Assembly (NCBI GenBank): GCA_004151065.3
Contig: NWUY0300046057.1
Location: 9,414 to 23,289, forward strand
Origin: Larix sibirica
Taxonomy: Eukaryota > Streptophyta > Pinopsida > Pinales > Pinaceae
DNA length: 13,876 nt
Direction of reading: 5' to 3'
Positions 8,399 through 13,876 of this stretch are shown here, piece by piece (within the stretch, counting starts at the first letter, position 1; each line of letters begins with the position of its first letter). The notes beneath the pieces are model-generated. The model saw only the letters and a program-made list of their open reading frames with translations. It ran no database searches and was not told the DNA's origin. Both the position numbers and the translations under genes were made by a program.

Positions 8399-9833
8399 CA
8401 ACTCAATGAACTACATGATATCTTAGCTATTGATATCAAATTATATAATTTCACTATGTTCTAAGAGGTATCGAAGTCCAACCAGGTATTCAAGTCCAAT
8501 CATCCAACTTCTATAGGGTAGTCATAGCTTTCATTACAAATTGTCCATTGAATTTTAATTGTTTACACAATTGGAATTAGAAACATGAAAGGGAGAAGAG
8601 TATGCAACAACTAAATCAACCATGCTTCCTTGGAATGTGATGATTGATAGGATTGCAAAATCTAATATATACATTGTTCAAATTATAATTTGGAGCATTT
8701 AGAGCAATTCAAACTATACCAAAACCATTGTGAATATTGTAAAAATTATAAATGTAATTATAGTTTCAAATTTTTGTGATAGAATGGTCAGCAAAAATAG
8801 AGCTAAAACACACACACACAAAAAAAAACACTTTAGTTAGAGTTTATCTCATCACATAACATGGAAGTAAGGCCAACACTTTGTTGTATTATTTGTAAAT
8901 GTGAAGAAGTACGTAATCACATTTATTCTATAATGGTGAATGTCGAAAGGAACTATAATACTACATTGTTTTGTGTCCAGAGGTGATTTCTACAACCCAG
9001 GTGGGTGAAATGTGCCACATCTATAACACATGTCTACTTAAAAAAACATTAATATAAAAATATTATGTAAGCTCACAATTAAAATATATATATAATTACT
9101 AAAAAAATTCATATTAAATTAGGTATCCCTATATTGAATGAATAGCTTTATATTAAAGTCTACAGATGGATATTGGATGTTGAATAGATTATAAGATTGA
9201 ACCCCACATGTTGGTCCAATATAATATTTTACAAAACTAATAATAATAATAGTCAATGAATTTGTAAGTTTAAGGCATTGCACACAGAATAGGTAGGTGT
9301 ATACATTGCATATAGAATCATGTATCACTCATGTAGCATTAATAAATTAAATAGAAAAAAAAAGTGACCTCCAAAAAATGAAAAAAGAAAAGAAAAGAAA
9401 GAACCATTATATTAAAATAAACCAACATAAATTTATCTTAACTCCGGATTTACCAACCGTCGAGATGGATCAAAACCCTTGACGTCCAAATATTTCCTTA
9501 AGTTTTGCACTCTAAAATAGGTTTGCACCTCAAAGGATTTGATCCCTTTCAATCCTTGGTAAATACATAGTTAAAATGGATGTTGGTACATATACACTAA
9601 GAGAAATGGAAGAAGTACATCTCAGAATTAAAAAGATAAAACTTATATCACAACATAATTACATTCTCAAATGCCGAATAGTGTGATGAAAATGGTCAAG
9701 AAACCTCATTATTTCTCATTAATAAAGAATTCATCATTTTGGTTGAGTTCTAGTCTAGTGGTTGGTTGGAATTTTATATGCATTACTTTAAATGTAATAT
9801 GAAATGTTTTTTTTTTCTTTATAACTCAAAATA
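8399..9833. other. AT-rich intergenic DNA
   Basis: No recognisable gene. It holds simple sequence (an AC run at 8808-8820, A-rich and AAAAG-like runs near 9351-9400) and an isolated A-box-like string near 9752-9766 (TCTAGTCTAGTGGTTGG) without a B-box. Open frames here are short and lack domains. Confidence 0.5.
8808..8828. repeat. (AC)n microsatellite followed by A-run
   Basis: About six AC units run directly into eight A residues. Simple sequence. Confidence 0.85.
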
Positions 9834-9889
9834 ATGGAAGGGGGAATTAAAAAATTTAATCATGGAAGGGGGAATTAAAAAATTTAATC
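9834..9889. repeat. 28-bp perfect tandem duplication
   Basis: Copies 9834-9861 and 9862-9889 are identical by eye (unit begins ATGGAAGGGGGAATTAAAAA). The lack of divergence suggests a recent slippage event. Confidence 0.9.
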
Positions 9890-10040
9890 TAAAATTTGGT
9901 AGGAATTTAGATTGATGAAAAAGTCAAAAAAAGTTTAGTTTGTCCACTAATTACAAAGAAGTTAAAAGTTCTATGATTTTAGGTTTTCTTTTTTTTCCAT
10001 TACTCAAGTTCGACTAGAACATGTGGACCTACAACTTGAG
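9890..10040. other. AT-rich spacer
   Basis: Short AT-rich stretch between the tandem repeat and the SINE-like element. Nothing recognised. Confidence 0.5.
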
Positions 10041-10270
10041 TGGGTCTAATAGTTAAGAACATGTGTTTCCTTCTAAGAGATTAAAGGTTCAAATCTGGAG
10101 GGTAGGGTATGTACACATTCATAGACTTTAGCAATCAAATTATTGGGCGAAGGAGGTTTCATACACCAATTTGGTGTTTTATTTGGTTGTGACCTTAAAA
10201 TTAAATCATTATAGAGAATCTTTGCTAAAAGTACAATCTTGGATTTGGTGAGATTCATTTTTTAATATAA
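10041..10270 (+). mobile_element. tRNA-derived SINE-like element
   Basis: An A-box-like TGGGTCTAATAGTTAAG begins at 10041 and a B-box GGTTCAAATC lies at 10086-10095, a spacing of about 44 nt as in RNA polymerase III promoters of tRNA origin. The body is less AT-rich than its surroundings to about 10200. The end is tentatively placed at the T/A-rich stretch near 10260-10270. No paired acceptor stem was seen, so it is not a tRNA gene. Confidence 0.4.
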
Positions 10271-10659
10271 AAATGGATTTAACACCCTTGACTTCAATCA
10301 ATTGTATTGTCTAATGTTAACATTTAATATTTAAGATTTCATCAATCCAATAAAATTTATATTATTAGGAAAAAATACCAATTTTCTTCTTATTATTTTG
10401 AGTTGTTGAATTAATGTCATTTGATCTTGTTGTTTTTGTAAACTCACTAAGAATATATTATACTAAAAGAAAATGTACATAGAGTTGTGTTGTTGGTCTG
10501 CCACCTACGAAACTAAACCAACAACAAAATAGTAAATTGTCATTTTGAAGATACATATACCATCTTGGCATGTCTATAGTATAGCTAATAAAACTGGGAT
10601 ATAAACTAGAGTAGCAGGGGATCAAAAAAGAAAATTTCATAGTGATATAATTGAAAAAA
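10271..10659. other. AT-rich DNA, nothing recognised
   Basis: No coding pattern or repeat structure beyond AT richness. Confidence 0.5.
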
Positions 10660-11157
10660 CTAGTCATCATTAGAGACGAGGATCAGACGGACCTCTTGAT
10701 CCATGGTAGGCTTGTGGGTCTTCTCAACAAATTCGAATCCATAGACAACCTTGGCAATAATATTGAGCTTGGCATCCAATTTCCCTATATGGGTTTAAAT
10801 TTCATCCATATGTAGCTGAAGTTCAATGTGAACATTATTGCACTCTAGGAGTGCCTTACCCATCAAAGTCTTCATTTGCTAGTATAAAGCCGTTGTCATG
10901 AATTATTTGGAATCCCAACCTCGAGTGGTGGTTGTGTCCGGGACCCAGGGCTCCAATTTTGTGTCAATCTCTTCACGCTGCAAAAAATCCCTTTCCACCT
11001 ATACTACATCTTCAACTTGGAAAATTTCACAATGGATGTGGCTTGGGGTCTATCCCCACTATACTATTGTAGAGCTCATGGACTCTTGCTTTACACTAGA
11101 GTAAGTATTCAAACCATTGGCCTTGTGCCCTTGGTGACCTTTGCCTCTACCAACCAT
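10660..11157 (-). pseudogene. Coiled-coil-like protein pseudogene, possibly gag-like
   Basis: One minus frame from ATG 11157 to TAG 10660-10662 (166 codons) holds six internal stops and no frameshift. The N-terminus is basic and Gly-rich (MVGRGKGHQGHKANG), a middle part contains VERDFLQREEIDTKLEPW, and a heptad-like region follows (MKTLMGKALLECNN, HMDEI, THIGKLDAKLNIIAKVV). The basic Gly-rich start plus coiled coil recalls gag proteins of plant LTR elements, but no zinc knuckle, protease or polymerase was found. It shares layout and the LMGR/K and GK(I/L) cluster with the pseudogene at 3448-3864. Confidence 0.4.
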
Positions 11158-11632
11158 TTGAGAGAGAAATGACGAGGATAAATTCCTTAGAGCATGGGAG
11201 GTCTTGAAGAATGGAGAGAACCACAAAATAAACAATAGAAGCGGTTGGGAATAACGCCTCAGAGAGGTCACTATGGAGAGCCACGACCACCATGGATTTG
11301 GCTTCTGCCACCACCAGATTAAGAGATCTCGATGAGTGAAAGGAACCCAATCCAAACAAATTATAGGGAGTCATCAAAAATATAGGAAACAAACTGAAAC
11401 TAAGGTTACACCAAATTGATTTGCAATTGGGACTCCAACCGCTTCTTACCATTCCATCTTGCCTAAGTGATAAGCTAGAACCGCAAAACAATCATGCTTC
11501 TATCTAGAACCATCTCACCCTAACCAACAGCCGGTGAACCATTTTCGAGGGGATGATGTTGTTGAGAGGGCTCGTACTATGACAACCCCTAGGAGGTCAC
11601 ACCCAATTGAATTATTAAAATCCTCCATTAAT
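11158..11632. other. Moderate-GC region upstream of the 10.7-kb pseudogene
   Basis: This is less AT-rich than the flanks and has overlapping open minus frames (11491-11147 and 11355-11059) without recognisable domains. It may be the leader or LTR side of the repeat carrying the pseudogene. On the minus strand, TTGTCA followed by TAGTACGAGCC (about 11586-11569) is vaguely like an LTR end plus an initiator-Met primer site. Confidence 0.3.
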
Positions 11633-11660
11633 GGGAGCATGTGAGACGTCTCATGCTCCC
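11633..11660. repeat. Near-perfect 28-bp palindrome
   Basis: GGGAGCATGTGAGAC is followed directly by GTCTCATGCTCCC: 13-bp complementary arms with an extra TG in the left arm and no loop. It could be a cruciform, a dimeric protein-binding site or a transposon relic. Nothing nearby decides between these. Confidence 0.75.
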
Positions 11661-12380
11661 TTGCCATTTATCACTTCATGTGTGCTAGATGGACATGAGT
11701 AAGGGCACCTCGTAAGTGACAACGAGTGGTGGTCGTTCGTTACTCCTAACCCCTAACATGCAATCCGAGGACATTTGATCCTACTTTTAAATCATGACGT
11801 TTATTTTTAATTTTCAATGAAGAAAGTTCTTACATTTGCATTTTATTTGGGGTTTTTCAAAATTATATATCCCAGAAATGATAATTCATTAATTTCTTAA
11901 ATCAAATCTACGGGTTTGGGGGATGGCCATGTACTTTATATTTATATATATATATAAAAGAAAGACCAGTTGGTGCCAAGTGGATGTTAAGAGAGTTAAG
12001 CGACCAAATAAACCTACCTACCCGTCTATGACAACTAGCCAATTCAAAATTTGCGGGAATCTTTTTCTTATTTTCAAATGTATTTAAATGATTTACAAAT
12101 TTGACGTTAAGTGCCGCCCCATTTTAGGTTCATACAGAAGAAGTCTCACGAAGCGATCTAAAGTTGAAAACCAAAGTAAAGCAAAGCGGATGCGACAAAA
12201 GCAATTAAGATTTATGGTAACTATGCAAGTCTAGACCAATTTAGTTTTTGTTATTTTATTATTATAATTACATATTCCATATTCCATGCTTATTAGACAG
12301 GGGAAGTTCCAGGTTGGAAAGTCCATTGTTTAGGAGGTAAGAAAAGCAACCGCCCATAAAGTGCACAATCCCTTTCTTCC
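11661..12380. other. Intergenic DNA with TA-repeat
   Basis: Contains a TA-rich run at about 11938-11957 and an imperfect inverted repeat near 11713-11744. No coding frame or RNA gene recognised. The second half could be distal upstream sequence of a plus-strand gene. Confidence 0.45.
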
Positions 12381-12384
12381 GGAC

Positions 12385-12393
12385 AAACCCTAA
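12385..12393 (+). promoter_or_regulatory. Telo-box (AAACCCTAA)
   Basis: An exact match to the plant telo-box found in promoters and leaders of ribosomal-protein and cell-cycle genes, followed by a near repeat (AAACCCCTAA). Its location just upstream of a CpG-rich block fits a promoter context, but the motif is short. Confidence 0.35.
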
Positions 12394-12455
12394 AACCCCT
12401 AATCATCAAATTATCATAAGATCCCAAAAGGGAAAATGCCAAAAAAAAAATCGAT

Positions 12456-12477
12456 ATTATTATTATTATTATTATTA
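12456..12477. repeat. (ATT)7 microsatellite
   Basis: Seven ATT units plus one A, preceded by a run of ten A residues ending at 12450. Likely length-polymorphic. Confidence 0.95.
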
Positions 12478-12480
12478 CCC

Positions 12481-12505
12481 TGACGGACAAATGGATTTTC
12501 CGTCA
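12481..12505. promoter_or_regulatory. TGACGGA/TCCGTCA dyad (TGACG-type bZIP site pair)
   Basis: Inverted 7-bp arms (12481-12487 and 12499-12505) with an 11-nt spacer, followed directly by another CGTCA (12506-12510). TGACG is the core bound by TGA-type bZIP factors. Binding here is inferred. Confidence 0.35.
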
Positions 12506-12750
12506 CGTCACAGCTACGCAGCAAAGTCCGACGGCTGCAGAGGCCACAGGAGCAAACAAGGTTCCAGGCTGGAGGTCCTACCCCTCGGAGAATATTTTCT
12601 TTATTTTATTTATAGAGGTATGCGCCACCTGATTCCAGCGGGGCGGGGCCAGAGCCACTACGGTATGGCGTGGTCGGCATGGTCGGTCGAAACGGCCGTC
12701 ATTACGACGATACATCGGCAGTTGACAAAGACTCTCCAATGACAGATTTC

Positions 12751-12758
12751 CACGTGTC
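12751..12758 (+). promoter_or_regulatory. G-box / ABRE (CACGTGTC)
   Basis: A CACGTG core with the ABRE extension, a common site for bZIP and bHLH factors in plant promoters responsive to ABA or light. It lies inside the CpG-rich block. Confidence 0.4.
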
Positions 12759-12896
12759 ATGCCTGGCGTGCTCCGCAACTGCTTGTACCCACCCGGACCG
12801 TGATCGGACGGCAGCGATTGGATATGCGGTGGTTTCGGACGGTTTGATCGTAATCAGGGACGAAGAAGGCGGCCGTGGTGGGGGCAGCAGAATTGT

Positions 12897-12955
12897 TTCT
12901 CAAATACTTTCGGACTCAAGAGGTTTTCTTGCTGGCTTGCCAATCTGGGCTAGGT
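12897..12955 (+). repeat. 59-bp diverged direct repeat, copy 1, ending at N
   Basis: Pairs with 13607-13665 (offset 710) with 7 mismatches in 59, six of them transitions. In the plus frame SQILSDSRGFL, four of the seven fall at third codon positions. The copy stops exactly at the N at 12956. Confidence 0.85.
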
Positions 12956-12956
12956 N
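12956..12956. other. Single-N assembly gap
   Basis: One of two N bases in the window. The other, at 1925, marks a demonstrably unmerged contig overlap. Here the left contig ends within a sequence that recurs 710 bp later, so the join should not be trusted. Confidence 0.7.
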
Positions 12957-13047
12957 AAAATGTAAAAACAAATTATTTGAATTGTTTATTAAATTTTATT
13001 CTAATTAAATAAAAACAAAAAACAAAAAAACTCGGCAATATAAAAAA

Positions 13048-13182
13048 ATGAATCTAAATGATCCCAAAAATGTTGATGATATGAGGCACAAAAATATACT
13101 AGGTTGTTTGAATTCTATTACAACAATAAGAATTCTCTCATTTGTTTATGAGTTCATGCCCTACAGTAGCCTAGTTGACAAA
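13048..13182 (+). pseudogene. Protein kinase (receptor-like kinase) fragment
   Basis: A plus frame of about 45 codons reads VDDMRHKNILGCLNS followed by LSFVYEFMPYSSLVDK. This matches subdomains III-V of plant receptor-like kinases (family pattern RHKNIVxLLG...LVYEFMPxxSLD: end of helix C, strands 4-5 and hinge). The Gly-rich loop, the catalytic Lys, HRD and DFG are absent on both sides, so it is an isolated fragment or a relic, not a working kinase. Flanking DNA is AT-rich. Confidence 0.5.
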
Positions 13183-13606
13183 TATCATGCTAGAATGTCA
13201 CATGTACGTCATGCCAGACTATCACATGGAGGCTCGACTCTTTAAGAAAAATTTGCTTACTAAAATTGTTATGAATTCCTACTATTCATTTATAGAAGGA
13301 ACCAAGGTTATTTTGGATTATGTCTTCTCCGCCATGCATTGGTTTGCATATCTCTTTTCTATTTTTCTTTCAATTTTAATAGTTCAACTACAACAAAACA
13401 ACAAATATCAACCTTGTTTGTTTCCAATACTAGTTAACATTGATACCTAAAAATTGATTCAAAGCTGAATGTTGAAATAAAATATAAAGCAACCATGGTT
13501 GACGTGACGGAAACTTTTGCTAATTCCACCGCTGTCAATATGTTTTTGCTGGATGGACAAAAAAATTATCTGTTGCTTTTTGTTTTCAATTTTTTGACAG
13601 TGCATT
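13183..13606. other. AT-rich DNA after kinase fragment
   Basis: A 91-codon plus frame (13175-13450) shows only hydrophobic, AT-driven residues and no kinase continuation. Nothing else recognised. Confidence 0.45.
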
Positions 13607-13665
13607 TTCTCAAATACTTTCGGACTCGAGGGGTTTTCTCGTTGGTTTGTCAATCTGGGATAGGT
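13607..13665 (+). repeat. 59-bp diverged direct repeat, copy 2
   Basis: Partner of 12897-12955 (52 of 59 identical). Here the sequence continues past the repeat end without a gap into a less AT-rich segment. Confidence 0.85.
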
Positions 13666-13762
13666 GGTTGGAGACAGAGAGGAACTCTTAAACATCGAGC
13701 TTGTTGTTCCATTGGACGGTTCAGATTACGTATGCAAAAAATACGGGCAAAAGAGTGTATAA
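13664..13762 (+). pseudogene. Short frame with WRKY-like heptapeptide (CKKYGQK)
   Basis: A plus frame open from 13664 to TAA 13760-13762 encodes LVVPLDGSDYVCKKYGQK near its end (heptapeptide at 13733-13753). WRKY DNA-binding domains have DG-x-x-WRKYGQK in this arrangement, with WKKYGQK variants. Here the Trp is Cys, and the frame stops two codons later, before the zinc-binding Cys/His part. A GT at about 13755 could be a splice donor with the rest of the domain beyond the window, or this is a relic or chance match. A B-box-like GAGTTCGAATCC at 13794-13805 offers a competing SINE or tRNA-like explanation for the same stretch. Confidence 0.25.
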
Positions 13763-13876
13763 CTTGTTGCTTTGCAGGACGATCGACTGTGCAGAGTTCG
13801 AATCCGAAGACGGCAGAATTGCAGGTGATTTTCTTACAAATTGTATTTCTTTTTCCATGTTTCATCAGTTTTGTAC

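Larger units (their letters stand above)
12481..12955 (+). promoter_or_regulatory. CpG-rich promoter-like block
   Basis: Base composition jumps from AT-rich to GC/CpG-rich at 12480 and the block ends at the N. Motifs in order: TGACG dyad (12481-12510), TATA-like TTTATAGA (12609-12616), GC-box-like GGGGCGGGGCC (about 12640-12650), TTGAC W-box core (12722-12726), CCAAT (12736-12740), CACGTGTC G-box/ABRE (12751-12758), and several CGG/GGACGG clusters. This looks like a protected plant promoter and/or 5' exon. A plus frame is open from 12670 to the N (frame MVGMVGRNGR...), but I recognise no domain in it and it may be untranslated. The orientation of any gene is uncertain; plus is assumed from the TATA-like motif and downstream layout. 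Confidence 0.4.

Noticed and set aside
8219-8464. 82-codon plus open frame
   Set aside because: Composition looks like random AT-rich sequence, it has no domain, and it overlaps a SINE-like signal on the other strand.
9752-9766. A-box-like TAGTCTAGTGGTTGG resembling a tRNA-Glu head
   Set aside because: No B-box occurs at 40-60 nt downstream and there is no cloverleaf pairing.
11570-11612. Minus-strand GGGTGTGACCTCCTAGGG resembling the GGGTGACCTCCTGGGAAGTC end of plant 5S rRNA
   Set aside because: Only about 20 nt match and with a gap; the 5S internal promoter boxes and the rest of the gene are absent.
11938-11957. TATATATA run as a TATA box
   Set aside because: It is a simple TA repeat with no downstream gene or leader features.
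12670-12955. Plus frame MVGMVGRNGR... as a protein-coding exon
   Set aside because: No recognisable domain, and the region is packed with promoter motifs. Kept only as a possibility within the promoter-like block.
1-13876. CRISPR arrays, prokaryotic operons, phage or integron features
   Set aside because: No regularly spaced repeats, no ribosome-binding sites and no dense collinear genes; the sequence is clearly plant-like.

Overview
The window looks like nuclear DNA from a land plant, probably a seed plant with a large, retroelement-rich genome. A conifer or other gymnosperm is possible, but the sequence does not prove it. The evidence is a plant-type LINE ORF1 (DUF4283 plus CCHC zinc knuckle), two decayed LINE ORF2 tails with plant-style RNase H domains, tRNA-like SINE heads, a telo-box, a G-box/ABRE and a receptor-kinase scrap. 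There are no prokaryotic signals. I found no intact protein-coding gene. Almost everything recognisable is a broken retroelement, and the recognisable coding remnants between 1 and 11.2 kb all read on the minus strand.

Layout. 1-236: part of a second LINE ORF1 copy. 245-2741: a LINE ORF1 (LINE-A) with four in-frame stops, interrupted by an exact 594-bp sequence duplication on either side of a single N at 1925. This is best read as two contig ends that were never merged. Removing 595 bp restores one continuous 634-codon frame. 2742-~3030: the 5' leader of LINE-A. 3448-3864: a coiled-coil-like pseudogene. 4338-4806: an RNase H tail of a second LINE (LINE-C). 5377-~5580: a tRNA-like SINE. 5907-~7000: the zinc-binding (zf-RVT) and RNase H part of a third LINE (LINE-B). 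7.0-10.6 kb: AT-rich DNA with two short tandem duplications and two more tRNA-like SINE heads. 10660-11157: a second coiled-coil-like pseudogene. 11.6 kb: a near-palindrome.

The right end differs. From about 12.38 kb there is a telo-box, an (ATT)7 microsatellite, a TGACG dyad and then a CpG-rich, promoter-like block with TATA-, CCAAT-, G-box/ABRE- and GC-box-like motifs up to a second single N at 12956. Beyond it lie AT-rich DNA with a protein-kinase fragment, a diverged (52/59) second copy of the 59 bp that precede the N, and a short frame containing a WRKY-like heptapeptide. A real plus-strand gene may start near here and continue past the window, but I cannot show it.

I saw no convincing new biological system. 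The most useful observations are the two probable assembly joins, the reconstruction of the LINE ORF1 with a UAAUG stop-start overlap, and the two RNase H remnants that are recognisable only when read through stops and a frameshift.
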